From UBA5066 sp046331465 (GTDB lineage: Bacteria; Acidobacteriota; Thermoanaerobaculia; UBA5066): a stretch of DNA of 64,000 nt. Positions 33,746 through 41,943 of the stretch are shown here, piece by piece. The stretch's first letter is position 1. Each line of letters starts with the position of its first letter. The position numbers and the translations under genes are program-made. Under the pieces are notes generated by a model. The model was given only the letters and a program-made list of their open reading frames with translations, did not search any database and was not told the DNA's origin. Location: assembly GCA_046331465.1 (NCBI GenBank), contig JAXLQV010000002.1:930001-994000 (forward strand). The letters run 5' to 3'.

Positions 33746-34866
33746 GGGCGAAGGAACCCCGCGAGGCCCGTCGCGCCGGGCGGGTCGAGGCCGGAATCGA
33801 GTTCGAGCTCGATCCGGCGCTCGGCGGGCGCCTCCGCGGACCAGGCCGCGACGACGGCGAGGACGGTCCTGAGCTGGGCCGCGACGCGCGTCGCGAGCGG
33901 GTACGACGCAGGGCCGACCGGATCGATGCCGGGCGTTCCCTTCGCCTGGCTCGGGTTCGGGGTCTCGACGAGGAAGGCGAGGGCGTTCGTCGCGTCGCCC
34001 CACTCGCGGTGCGACAGGCCCCGGAATCCCTCGTCCGAGACCTCCAGCTTCATCGGGAGGCCCGCGGCGTCGAGGTCGAGGACGGCCGCCGCCGCCACGT
34101 CGAGCGCCCGCGGGTGCGCCACGATCATCCAGGCGAGCCGGGATTCGGGAGACGCCTCGTGGAGGTCGAAGGCGAGGTCGGCCTCCTCGCTGCGGAGGAG
34201 CTCGACGATCGCGAAGGCGACGCGCTGCGTGAGCGGGCCGTCGGCCAAGCCCGGGTAGGCGCGGTCGAGGTTCCGCGCCTCCTTACCGGGAAGCGACTCT
34301 GCCGCCCCGGGAAGCTTCACCTCGGCGGGGTCGGGCGCGCCCTGGTGCCGCGGGCTCGTGAGCCGCGCGCCGAAGCGGAACCGGCGCGGGCCGGACGGCG
34401 TGTCGACGCTGATCCACTCGGGCACGGGCCGCTCGTCGTCCCGCAGCGTCACCGCCGAGTTGTTGGCGCGCGGGACGACGACGAGGCGGCCGCGGCGCAC
34501 GCGGGCGGTCTCGACGAGCGAGGTGGCGGCGAGGACCCCGGCGATCTCGTTCTCGTGCGTCCCGCCGACGACGACGAGCGTCCCGCCCGGCTCATTTCCC
34601 TCGAGGACGAAGACGGGCGTGTCTCCGGGCGTGCCGGCGAGCGCGGGGAGCCAGCTCGAAAGCATCCGGCTGCGGGTCACGCCCGGGCCGGGACGGATGT
34701 CGTGCGTCGCCGGCGCGCCGCGCGGGAGGCGGACCGGCGTCCCGGCTCCGGACGGGACGGGCCCGGCGGACGGGCGCGCGGACCCGCACGCGGGGCTGGC
34801 GACCCCGAGCGCCGCGACGGCGGCGAGGAGGGGGAGCCTCGCGGACGCGCGTCTCCGGAACGTCAC
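33742..34866 (-). CDS. secreted M14-like zinc carboxypeptidase/desuccinylase-type hydrolase
   Basis: A 374-residue protein with an N-terminal signal (ARLPLLAAVAALGVASPAC), probably exported. Zinc motif GGTHENEIAG (His104, Glu107) and a third ligand in FDLHE (His236) place it in the M14/succinylglutamate desuccinylase-aspartoacylase group. The segment ARNLDRAYPG and LSHREWGDATNALAFLVETP contain likely substrate-carboxylate binding Arg. It is a paralogue of the gene at 36923-38056. Within a poly-gamma-glutamate operon it could cut the polymer or release glutamate; that is inference. GTG at 34866 overlaps the stop of the 48-residue peptide gene. Confidence 0.75.
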   Translation of the reverse strand: MTFRRRASARLPLLAAVAALGVASPACGSARPSAGPVPSGAGTPVRLPRGAPATHDIRPGPGVTRSRMLSSWLPALAGTPGDTPVFVLEGNEPGGTLVVVGGTHENEIAGVLAATSLVETARVRRGRLVVVPRANNSAVTLRDDERPVPEWISVDTPSGPRRFRFGARLTSPRHQGAPDPAEVKLPGAAESLPGKEARNLDRAYPGLADGPLTQRVAFAIVELLRSEEADLAFDLHEASPESRLAWMIVAHPRALDVAAAAVLDLDAAGLPMKLEVSDEGFRGLSHREWGDATNALAFLVETPNPSQAKGTPGIDPVGPASYPLATRVAAQLRTVLAVVAAWSAEAPAERRIELELDSGLDPPGATGLAGFLRP

Positions 34867-35009
34867 TTCACGAGGAGGAGGCGCAGGAGGAGCGGGACGA
34901 GGACCATCCCGCCCACGACCCGCGTCCCGGGGGACGTGCTCTTCCTGAGCGTGACGACGAGGACGAGGAGGGCGAGGAGCGCCGCGATGAGTCGGTAGAC
35001 GGTCAGCAT
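34863..35009 (-). CDS. 48-residue membrane peptide in the pgs operon
   Basis: Starts MLTVYRLIAALLALLVLVV and ends LRLLLVK. Two hydrophobic stretches (about residues 5-20 and 33-47) are separated by RKSTSPGTR. ATG at 35009 has GGGAGT upstream, and the stop overlaps the GTG of the M14-like gene (GTGA), so the frame is tied into the operon. Bacillus pgs/cap operons also contain a tiny membrane protein (PgsE/CapE, about 47-55 residues). I do not claim sequence homology, only similar size, nature and location. Confidence 0.6.
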   Translation of the reverse strand: MLTVYRLIAALLALLVLVVTLRKSTSPGTRVVGGMVLVPLLLRLLLVK

Positions 35010-35019
35010 CGGGACTCCC

Positions 35020-36339
35020 TCACTTCAGCAGCCTCCCGACGGCGGGGGCCGCGGAGAGGACGGCGACGGCGGCGGCGATCAGGAGGAGCGCCGGCACGAC
35101 GCAGCGGCGGACGACGGCGAGGCGGGGGACGCCTGCGGCCTGCGCGGCGAGCGTCGGCGCGAGCGCGACGGGGAGCATGAGGTCGCCGATCGAGGCGAGC
35201 GCGGAGAGCCCCGAGGCGACCACGACGTCGCTCCGCCCGAGGAGGGCGAGGAGGAGCGGCACGCCCAGGACGGAGGCGGAGCCGAACGCCGAGACCGCGC
35301 CGAAGAGCGGCAGTCCCACCGCGGCGACGCCGACGAGGGCCCCCGGGGGCGAGGCGACCATCAGGGAAACGACAAAGCCGCGCGCGCCCGTCAGCGTCAG
35401 CACCTGGATGAACGCCCCGACGCCGACGAGGATTCCGAGGACCGGCAGGGCCTCCTCGGTCGCGCGGACGAGCGAGGCGCGGACGTCGAAGCGCGGCACG
35501 GAGGCGACGCCGACCGCGGCGGCGGCGAGGAACGCGAGCGGGAGGCCGGGGTCCGGGATCGCGGCGGGCGCGACCCGGGGGAGGACCATCAGGAGGACGG
35601 CGACGAGGGGGCCGAGGAGCGCGCGCCCGAGCGGCACGGCCGCTCCGCGGGCCGCCCGGTCCGGACGCGTGCGCGGGAGCGGCGCGTCGGACGGACGCCT
35701 CAGGACCGGCCAGGCGAGGAGGTAGCCGGTGGCGAGGGCGACCGGGAAAGAGAGGAGGGAGAGAGGCGCGCCGAAGCCCGCGTACGGAAGGTCGAGCCCG
35801 GCCCCGATGATCATGGCCGGGATGTTGATCGGCGGCGCCACCATCCCGAGGACGCCCCCCATCGCGACGAAGGCGGCGGAGCGGTCGCGCGGGAGGCCGA
35901 GGCCGTCCAGGATCGTCAGGGCCATCACCCCGGTCGTCAGGACCGACGCCGTCGAAGAGCCCGTGATCATCCCCGGGAACATCACGAGGAGCATCACGGC
36001 GGGGAGGAGCAGGAGGGGCCGCGTGCCGAACGCCCGTTCCACCGCGCCGCCGATCGCGTCGAGCGCCCCGCCGTCGAGGAGGACGCGCATGAAGACCATC
36101 GCCGTCGCGATGGCCAGGAGCGGGTCGATGTACGCCGTTCCCCCCTCGACGAGGTGACGGACCGGGAAGAGATGGCCGTTCGCCGCCGCGCCGGCCCAGG
36201 CGGCGACGCCGAGCGCGATCCCGGTCTGCCAGCGGAGCCCCGCCGAGAGGATGCCGAAGACGGCGAGCATCACGAGGAGCGTCGCCGGTTCCGCCCAGCC
36301 GACCGGGAGCCGGCCGAGGATCGACGGGTCAGGGAGCAC
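35020..36339 (-). CDS. DctM/IT-superfamily-like permease
   Basis: A 439-residue protein with about twelve hydrophobic segments. LPAVMLLVMFPGMITGSSTASVLTTGVMAL and LGMVAPPINIPAMIIGAGL resemble the inverted repeat motifs of TRAP large permeases and related ion transporters (G-x-S-x-A and APP-x-N/S-I-P). No TRAP small subunit or binding protein is encoded nearby. GTG at 36339 overlaps the upstream gene by 11 bases. In the pgs operon it may export the polymer or move glutamate; not demonstrable from sequence. Confidence 0.65.
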   Translation of the reverse strand: MLPDPSILGRLPVGWAEPATLLVMLAVFGILSAGLRWQTGIALGVAAWAGAAANGHLFPVRHLVEGGTAYIDPLLAIATAMVFMRVLLDGGALDAIGGAVERAFGTRPLLLLPAVMLLVMFPGMITGSSTASVLTTGVMALTILDGLGLPRDRSAAFVAMGGVLGMVAPPINIPAMIIGAGLDLPYAGFGAPLSLLSFPVALATGYLLAWPVLRRPSDAPLPRTRPDRAARGAAVPLGRALLGPLVAVLLMVLPRVAPAAIPDPGLPLAFLAAAAVGVASVPRFDVRASLVRATEEALPVLGILVGVGAFIQVLTLTGARGFVVSLMVASPPGALVGVAAVGLPLFGAVSAFGSASVLGVPLLLALLGRSDVVVASGLSALASIGDLMLPVALAPTLAAQAAGVPRLAVVRRCVVPALLLIAAAVAVLSAAPAVGRLLK

Positions 36340-36901
36340 TCGTCTCCTTGAAGACGGCCTTCACCGCGTCGCCGACGGCCGCGAGCGTGTCGACCTCGAC
36401 GACCTGGGCCTTGCTGCTCCCGAGGGCCGACTGGAAGATCCTGTCCTTGTTGCCGCTGGCGACGACGACGACGTGGTCCGCCATCGGGACGACGAGGCGG
36501 ATCAGGTCGTCCGTCGTCTTTCCGCGGCGCGACTCGCCGCCGGTGTGGAGGACGAGGACGCCGACCTTCTTCTCGCGCGCCGCCGCGAGGAGGGCCTTCG
36601 CGCGGTCGGCCTCCTTCGCGACGTCGAGCCCGGCGGCGCCGAGCCCCTTCGTGCTCGCGCCGACCACGACGACGAGCACCTTCTGCCCCGCGAGGTCCGC
36701 CGGCTGGGCGAGAGGCTTGACGTCGAGGCCGAGCTTCAGCTTCGTGTTCAGGAGCACCTTGACGACCGCGACGTCCGAGCTCTGGCCGACCGACGAGAGG
36801 ATCCCCGGCCTGTCGAAGGGCGGGAGCCCTGCAGACGGAGCGGGCGAGGCCAGGGCGAGGCACGCGAGCAGGGTCACGAGAGCCGGGAGGGCTTTCCTCA
36901 T
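36329..36901 (-). CDS. secreted protein of unknown function in the pgs operon
   Basis: A 190-residue protein with a signal peptide (RKALPALVTLLACLALASPAPSAG). The mature part looks like an alpha-beta Rossmann-like fold: VGQSSDVAVVKVLLNT, QKVLVVVVGASTKGLGAAG, KVGVLVLHTGGESRRGKTTDDLIRLVVPMADHVVVV. It recalls an uncharacterised family found with transporters, but I cannot name it with confidence. ATG at 36901 with AAAGGAC upstream. It may be a periplasmic partner of the DctM-like permease that follows. Confidence 0.6.
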   Translation of the reverse strand: MRKALPALVTLLACLALASPAPSAGLPPFDRPGILSSVGQSSDVAVVKVLLNTKLKLGLDVKPLAQPADLAGQKVLVVVVGASTKGLGAAGLDVAKEADRAKALLAAAREKKVGVLVLHTGGESRRGKTTDDLIRLVVPMADHVVVVASGNKDRIFQSALGSSKAQVVEVDTLAAVGDAVKAVFKETSAP

Positions 36902-36922
36902 CTTCGTCCTTTCAAGGTTCGA

Positions 36923-38056
36923 TCACGGGCGGAGGTACGCCCCGACGCCGCGGGACACCGTCTCCTCGTAGGTCGGCACGCCGCGTACGGCGATCGTCTT
37001 CGTCTCGTCGAGCGTCCCGAGGTCGGCCAGGAACTGCGCGACGCCGGCGAGGTGCCGCGCGACCCTGAGGTCGATCGGCCAGCCGCGGTCGTCGAACGGG
37101 ACGTTCAGGCGCCCCCTCCGGGCGGCGGCGGCGAAGTAGCGGTCGCGGCCCGAGACGACGAGCGCGGCGTCCGTCCGGCCCCGGAGCCGGCCCTGGGCCG
37201 GGCTGGCGGTCTCCATCAGGACGGCGAGGGCGCCTGTCGCGTCTCCCCACTCGCGGTGGGAGAGGCCGTGCAGGTTCCTCGGCGACGGCTCGAGCCCGAT
37301 CGTGATGCCGCTCCCGCTCATCTCCAGGTTCACGAGGGCGGCCAGCTCCGTCGCACGCTCGTGCGCGACGATCGTGTTGACGACGGGGTACTCGGGCGCG
37401 GCCTCGTGGAGGTCGATCGCGAGGTCGACGTGCTCCTGCCGGATCAGCGTCGTGATCGCGTAGGCGACCCGCTCCGTGAGCGACCCGTCGGCGCGCCCCG
37501 GGTAGGCCCGGTTCAGGTTCCGGGTCTCGGCGCCCGAGAGCGCCTGCCCCGAGCCGCGGTGCGTGTAGACCTGCGGGTCGGGCCACTGGTGGACCGGGTT
37601 CGTCGCGCGGGCGCCGAACGTGAAGGAGCGCGGGCCGTGCGGCGTCGGGATCTCGAACCGCTGCGGGTGAGCCTCCTGGGGGACGTTGTGCGTGAACCCG
37701 GAGGCGTTCGCGCGCGGGATGACGATCAGCCTCCCGGCCGCGACCTGCGCCGTCTCGACGAGGACGACGGCGGCCACGTACCCGGCCGGCTCGTCGCCGT
37801 GCGTGCCGCCGAGGACGAGCGCCGTCCCGCCGGCCGCCGCGCCGGCCAGCGTGTAGACGGGGGTGTCGCCGGGGGTCCCGGCGAGGGCGGGCAGCGTGTC
37901 GGACAGGCGCCCGACGCGTGTGACACCCGGCCCGGGCCGGATCTCGTCGGGCCGCCACATCGCGCGGAACTCGCGCGCCGCGAGGCCCGTGACGGAGAGG
38001 GCCGCGGCCACGACGATCAGTCCCCCGCGGCTCACGGACGGCGGCAGCCGGACCAT
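36923..38056 (-). CDS. M14-like zinc hydrolase, paralogue heading the pgs operon
   Basis: A 377-residue paralogue of the gene at 33742-34866, sharing PGPGVTR, TLPALAGTPGDTPV, GGTH-x-x-E (His86, Glu89), RNLNRAYPG, DLHEA and GLSHREWGDAT. An uncleaved-looking N-terminal helix (GGLIVVAAALSVTGLAA) suggests membrane anchoring or export. It is the first gene of the minus-strand operon. ATG at 38056 has TACGCT six bases upstream, so its message may be leaderless. Probable function: zinc-dependent amide hydrolase acting on gamma-glutamyl or succinyl substrates. Confidence 0.75.
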   Translation of the reverse strand: MVRLPPSVSRGGLIVVAAALSVTGLAAREFRAMWRPDEIRPGPGVTRVGRLSDTLPALAGTPGDTPVYTLAGAAAGGTALVLGGTHGDEPAGYVAAVVLVETAQVAAGRLIVIPRANASGFTHNVPQEAHPQRFEIPTPHGPRSFTFGARATNPVHQWPDPQVYTHRGSGQALSGAETRNLNRAYPGRADGSLTERVAYAITTLIRQEHVDLAIDLHEAAPEYPVVNTIVAHERATELAALVNLEMSGSGITIGLEPSPRNLHGLSHREWGDATGALAVLMETASPAQGRLRGRTDAALVVSGRDRYFAAAARRGRLNVPFDDRGWPIDLRVARHLAGVAQFLADLGTLDETKTIAVRGVPTYEETVSRGVGAYLRP

Positions 38057-38062
38057 CCGCCT

Positions 38063-38068
38063 AGCGTA
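38063..38068 (-). promoter_or_regulatory. -10-like hexamer six bases before the pgs operon start
   Basis: TACGCT on the minus strand, spacer AGGCGG, then ATG at 38056. Weak match; supported mainly by the same spacing at other genes here. Confidence 0.3.
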
Positions 38069-38107
38069 GCAGGCGGGCGACGGAGGCGGCGCCGCCTCTG
38101 GGCCGCC

Positions 38108-38857
38108 CTATTTCATCCTCCGGATCCGGACCTCGGTCCCTTTCGTCTCCTTCAGGAGGTCGAGGAGGCGGGCCGTGTCCGTCTCGCCGAAGTGGTAGGG
38201 GTAGAGGACCTTCGGGTGGAACGCGCGGACGGCGTCCGCGACCATCTCGGGAGTCATCGTGTAGGGGAGGTTCATCGGGAGGAAGGCGACGTCGATCCCC
38301 TCGAGCGCCTTCATCTCCGGCGTGTCCTCGGTGTCGCCCGCGACGTAGACCCGCGTCGCCCCGAACGTCACGACGTAGCCGTTCCCCGGACCCTTCGGGT
38401 GGAACGGTGTCCCGTCGGGACGCTTCGCGACGACGTTGTAGGCGGGCACCGCCTCGACGGGGAAACCGGCGACGGTCGTCTTTTCCCCGTTCGCGAGGAC
38501 GGTCGCCCCTTCGACCTTTGCCTCGCACGCGGGCGCCAAGACGACCTTCGTCTCCGGCTTCCTCACGGCCGCGATCGCCGCGAGGTCGAGGTGGTCCTGG
38601 TGGGCGTGCGTGACGAGGACGACGTCGGCTTTCGGGAGCGCCCCGTAGTCGGCGAGCTTCGTCCACGGGTCGACGTGGATCACCTCGCCGCCGTGCTCGA
38701 AGACGAGGGTCCCGTGCCCGACGAACGTCACCTTCATTGGGCCGGCCGAGGTCGGGATCGTGTCCTTCTCGAACGCCGGCGGCGCCGCGACGGCGACGAT
38801 CGGCAGGAGGAGAGCGCAGGAGAAAAGGCCGTGGCGGAGCGTCGTCCGGCTGTTCAT
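38108..38857 (-). CDS. secreted metallo-beta-lactamase fold hydrolase (UlaG/YtkL-like)
   Basis: A 249-residue protein with a signal peptide (GLFSCALLLPIVAVAAPP). The MBL fold is indicated by VTFVGHGTLVFEHGGEVIHVDPW, zinc motif THAHQDHLD, YVAGDTEDTPEM and a last histidine in YPYHFGETD. This is the layout of the L-ascorbate-6-P lactonase-like or UPF0173 branch. ATG at 38857 has GGGGAGGA upstream. Substrate unknown; it lies just after the start of the pgs operon but has its own ribosome site and a 50-base gap. Confidence 0.85.
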   Translation of the reverse strand: MNSRTTLRHGLFSCALLLPIVAVAAPPAFEKDTIPTSAGPMKVTFVGHGTLVFEHGGEVIHVDPWTKLADYGALPKADVVLVTHAHQDHLDLAAIAAVRKPETKVVLAPACEAKVEGATVLANGEKTTVAGFPVEAVPAYNVVAKRPDGTPFHPKGPGNGYVVTFGATRVYVAGDTEDTPEMKALEGIDVAFLPMNLPYTMTPEMVADAVRAFHPKVLYPYHFGETDTARLLDLLKETKGTEVRIRRMK

Positions 38858-38969
38858 CGAGTCCTCCCCGCGGCCGCCCCGCGGCGGGCCGCGCCTCGCC
38901 GATCGTCGTACGGATCGGGGCCCGCGTCGAGGGCGGACGCGCCGCGTCAGGCCTCGACGGCCGCCGCGC

Positions 38970-39101
38970 TCAGGAACGTCCCGGCCTCGATCCGGCGAGC
39001 GCCGCGTCGACCTCCGAGAGGAGCCGCGACAGCCCCTCGTCGTCCGGTGCGAGGAGGTCGGCGCGGAAGTCGGCCGGGGGGATCGCGAAAGCCTGCTCCA
39101 T
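38970..39101 (-). CDS. possible 43-residue peptide
   Basis: A short frame starting MEQAFAIPPADFRADLLAP and ending SRPGRS, with a GGGAGAGACCC ribosome site just before the ATG. It lies in an otherwise empty 580-base divergent region between a secreted hydrolase and a secreted protein. It is acidic and helical in character. Support is the ribosome site only; it may not be translated. Confidence 0.3.
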   Translation of the reverse strand: MEQAFAIPPADFRADLLAPDDEGLSRLLSEVDAALAGSRPGRS

Positions 39102-39435
39102 GGGTCTCTCCCGGGTCGGTTTCCAGCGTGCGCAGCGGGGCGCCGTCGGTTCTGTCGGGCCGCTCCGCCGGACGGCCGCGGGCACCGCGCCCGCGAGTCT
39201 CGCCGTCCGCCGAGGGACGTCCGCCGGCGAGGCCGATCGGGGATATTCTTCGCGCCAGCGTGATGATCCAGCGCCCCCGCGTGCCTGCAGGGCGGGCCTC
39301 GGGCCCCGGGCCGGGCAGCCGTGGAAGCGGACTGCGCTCCCGACGCCGCGCAGGGCCTCGACGTCGCTCCCGCGACGGGCAGCGGTCGTGCCGTGGTCTG
39401 GAAAGGAACGATTCCCACGGAAAGGAAGGGTCGAG
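39102..39435. other. 334-bp intergenic region, nothing recognisable
   Basis: Upstream region of the secreted protein gene at 39436. It contains a GATATT stretch near 39242 that could be a -10 element. No gene, repeat or strong hairpin was recognised. Confidence 0.3.
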
Positions 39436-40014
39436 ATGACGACACCTGCGAACCGGAGATCCCCCGGCACCCGGCTTCCGTCTCGCGGCCGGCTGGTCCT
39501 TGCTCTCGGAGCCCTCGTCTTCCTCCCGGGTGGCGCCGCGTCGGCGCAGGAGGTCGTGGCGATCTCGCCCGAGGTCCACCTCTACAACAGCCCGCTCGTC
39601 CTCGAGTACTCGCTGGACGAGACGATCCGCTCGGCGGCTCCCGTGAAGACGACCCGCCTCGCGGATCACTCCTGTCGGGGGGTCACGATCGAGTCGCTGG
39701 TCCTCCAGATGCTGCGGGTCGGCCCGGACAGGTTCCTGAGCCTGAACGGCACCTTCGTGCTGTTCAACAACAGCGGAAAGGACAAGAAGGCGGACCTGAC
39801 CTTCGACCTCCTCGCCGCCGGGTCCGACGAGGCCCTGAGCTCGACTCTCCTCCGGAAGGTGGACGTCGAGGCGGGGAAGTCCGAGGACGGCAAGGTCAAG
39901 GTCCCGATCCCGACGGCGGTGATACCCGTCGACGCGCTCGGTTCCGGGGAAGGAATCCAGGACGCCGGGAAACGCCTCCGCCTCCGGATCACGATCACCC
40001 TTCGCGACGTCTGA
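39436..40014 (+). CDS. secreted protein of unknown function
   Basis: A 192-residue protein with a signal peptide (RLVLALGALVFLPGGAASAQE). The mature part is beta-rich and resembles an immunoglobulin-like domain: LVLQMLRVGPDRFLSLNGTFVLFNNSGKDKKADLTFDLL followed by LRLRITITLRDV. A single Cys is in DHSCRG. ATG at 39436 with AAGGAAGGG upstream. No family recognised. Confidence 0.6.
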   Translation: MTTPANRRSPGTRLPSRGRLVLALGALVFLPGGAASAQEVVAISPEVHLYNSPLVLEYSLDETIRSAAPVKTTRLADHSCRGVTIESLVLQMLRVGPDRFLSLNGTFVLFNNSGKDKKADLTFDLLAAGSDEALSSTLLRKVDVEAGKSEDGKVKVPIPTAVIPVDALGSGEGIQDAGKRLRLRITITLRDV

Positions 40015-40077
40015 CCCGGTTCCCGACGAGGCGACTCTTCGCGCGCGTCGAGGGCGCGGGCGCCGGCTCCCCGCTGG

Positions 40078-40182
40078 CCGGAAATCCTGGCTCGGCGGGG
40101 AGGGGTCACGGTGGCGCGGGTACGGCGGCGAGGTCGCGCGCCAGGGCTCGGGGACCGGCTCGTCGAGGCTCGTCCGCTCGGA
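40078..40182 (-). pseudogene. degenerate copy of the dnaE2 3' end
   Basis: Read on the minus strand, 35 codons here match the last 35 codons of dnaE2 (41947-42051) with 26 identical residues and no gaps, including an unbroken SPPYPRHRDP and then PPS-x-DFR. The copy lacks the stop codon and any upstream polymerase sequence. It lies 21 bases beyond the stop of the lipoprotein gene, in the same orientation as dnaE2, so the lipoprotein gene is bracketed by two dnaE2 tails. It looks like a scar of integration or homologous recombination. Confidence 0.75.
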
Positions 40183-40203
40183 GCCTCCCGGCGAGCCGGC
40201 TCT

Positions 40204-41817
40204 TCACTCGAGGCCGATCTCCTGAGCCAGGATGCAGCTGTCGGCCCTCGGCTTCCAGGCGAAGCCCTTCTGGAGCAGGTAGTGGTCGACGTCGACGACA
40301 AGGGGGAGGAGGAACCGGGCCGCCGTCACCCGCGTCATCAGCTCCCGGAGCGTCCCGATCCGTTCCGCGGGGCTCATCAGCGATCCCGCGCGCTCGATCC
40401 GGGAGTCCAACTCGGGGTCCGAAAGGCCGCCGTCGTTCGCGGAGCCGAGCGTCCGGGAAGGGTCCGGCGTGTGGAAGGCGCCCTCGAACAGCTCGGTGGC
40501 GTCGCCGGTGGCGCAGATGCCCCGGGTGAGGAAGAGGGTCGGCCGTCGGCCCGTCGCCAGGGCGAAGTACGACGGGGCGTCGAGGGCCTCGACCGTCACG
40601 CGGATCCCCACGCGGGCCAGCGCGTCCCGGACCCGAGCCGCCGTCTCCCCGAGGATCGTGCGGGTGTGGAGGGTGACCTCGAAGCCCCGGGGGTACCCGG
40701 CCTCCTCGAGGAGCTTCCTCGCGCGCGCGAGGTCCGGCACCTCCGGGACGAGCGAGGGGTCGAAACCGAAGACGGCGGGCGAGACGAGCTGCCAGGCGGG
40801 TTCGGGACGCGAGGTGAGGGAGGCGACGAGGGCCCGGCGGTCGATGGCGAGGGAGACGGCCTCCCGCACGGACGGATTCCGGAAGGGGTTCGGCCGGAGC
40901 GACACGAACGGGCTCTCGGCCCGCGTCGCGTCGAAGCCGAGCATCTCCACGAACAGGCTGGCGCGCCGCTCGAAGCGCGCGCCCGGAGCCCGAGCCACGA
41001 CCTCCTCGGCCCGCGGCGCGTTCGAGAACGCCAGCTGGCAGCGACCCGTCTCGAAGTCGGCAAGCGCCCCGTCGTCGTCCCGCCCGAGGCGGAAGGCGAC
41101 CTGCGCCAGGGCGGGCCGGCGCCCGGCGTAGGTCTCGTTGCGGACCATCTCCACCGACTGGCCGGGGAGGAACCTCGCGAGCCGGTACGGTCCGGTGCCG
41201 TCCTCGTGCTGCCGGAGGTCCCCGGCGTCCTTCGGGACGATGGCGATCCACGCCAGCTTGTTGAGGAGGAGCCCCGCCGGTGCCGACGTCCGGATCTCGA
41301 CCCGGTCCGGCGCCAGGGCCCGGACGCTCGCGATCTGCTGGACGTAGACCGAGACCTCGAGCTTCTCGCGATCGCGCTGGAGCCTCTGGATCGTGAAGAC
41401 GACGTCTTCCGCCCGGAGGGGCTTGCCGGAGTGGAAACGGGCCCTCGGGTCGAGCTGGAAGTCCCACGTGAGCGGGTCGGGGTTCTTCCACGAGAGGGCG
41501 AGGCCCGGGCGGACGGCCATCTCGCGGTCGATCGCCACGAGCCCCTCGTAGAAGTGGCTGGCGATGGCGAAGCTGTCGAGCCATTCCCGTTCGTGCGGGT
41601 CGAGGGACGAGATGGCGTACGGGGCGGAGATCTCGATCCTGGCGGGCTTCACCGTGGGGGGACGCGAACACCCGGCCGCTGCGCCGGCCAGGAGAGCCGC
41701 GAGGGCCGGGACCAGGAGGTGTCGCGCCGGCGTTCCGCCCCCGACCGGCGGCGCTTCGACGGCGCCCGGACTCTCGGGGATCGCCCCTTCCCGGGCCCGG
41801 ATGCCGGTCCACCTCAC
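40204..41817 (-). CDS. peptide/nickel-type ABC substrate-binding lipoprotein (SBP family 5)
   Basis: A 537-residue periplasmic solute-binding protein. A lipobox LAGAAAGC near residues 43-50 marks a lipoprotein after an unusually long N-terminal tail. Family motifs are SSLDPHEREWLDSFAIASHFYEGLVAID, ALSWKNPDPLTWDFQLDPRARFHSGKPLRAEDVVFTIQR and RNPSVREAVSLAIDRRALV. No permease or ATPase gene is nearby, so it is an orphan. GTG at 41817 follows a possible -10 TATTCT at 41840-41845. The gene is flanked by dnaE2 on one side and a degenerate dnaE2 tail on the other, which suggests it arrived by insertion. Confidence 0.88.
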   Translation of the reverse strand: MRWTGIRAREGAIPESPGAVEAPPVGGGTPARHLLVPALAALLAGAAAGCSRPPTVKPARIEISAPYAISSLDPHEREWLDSFAIASHFYEGLVAIDREMAVRPGLALSWKNPDPLTWDFQLDPRARFHSGKPLRAEDVVFTIQRLQRDREKLEVSVYVQQIASVRALAPDRVEIRTSAPAGLLLNKLAWIAIVPKDAGDLRQHEDGTGPYRLARFLPGQSVEMVRNETYAGRRPALAQVAFRLGRDDDGALADFETGRCQLAFSNAPRAEEVVARAPGARFERRASLFVEMLGFDATRAESPFVSLRPNPFRNPSVREAVSLAIDRRALVASLTSRPEPAWQLVSPAVFGFDPSLVPEVPDLARARKLLEEAGYPRGFEVTLHTRTILGETAARVRDALARVGIRVTVEALDAPSYFALATGRRPTLFLTRGICATGDATELFEGAFHTPDPSRTLGSANDGGLSDPELDSRIERAGSLMSPAERIGTLRELMTRVTAARFLLPLVVDVDHYLLQKGFAWKPRADSCILAQEIGLE

Positions 41818-41943
41818 GCGGGCACCCCCAGCGGGCGGCAGAATAGCCGACCCTGGAATGCTCCGGGGACGCTTCCTCCGGCGCGGAGCGACGACTTCGT
41901 CGACCCCGATGGGGTGAAGACGTCCCGGGGTCGCGGTCCGGGC

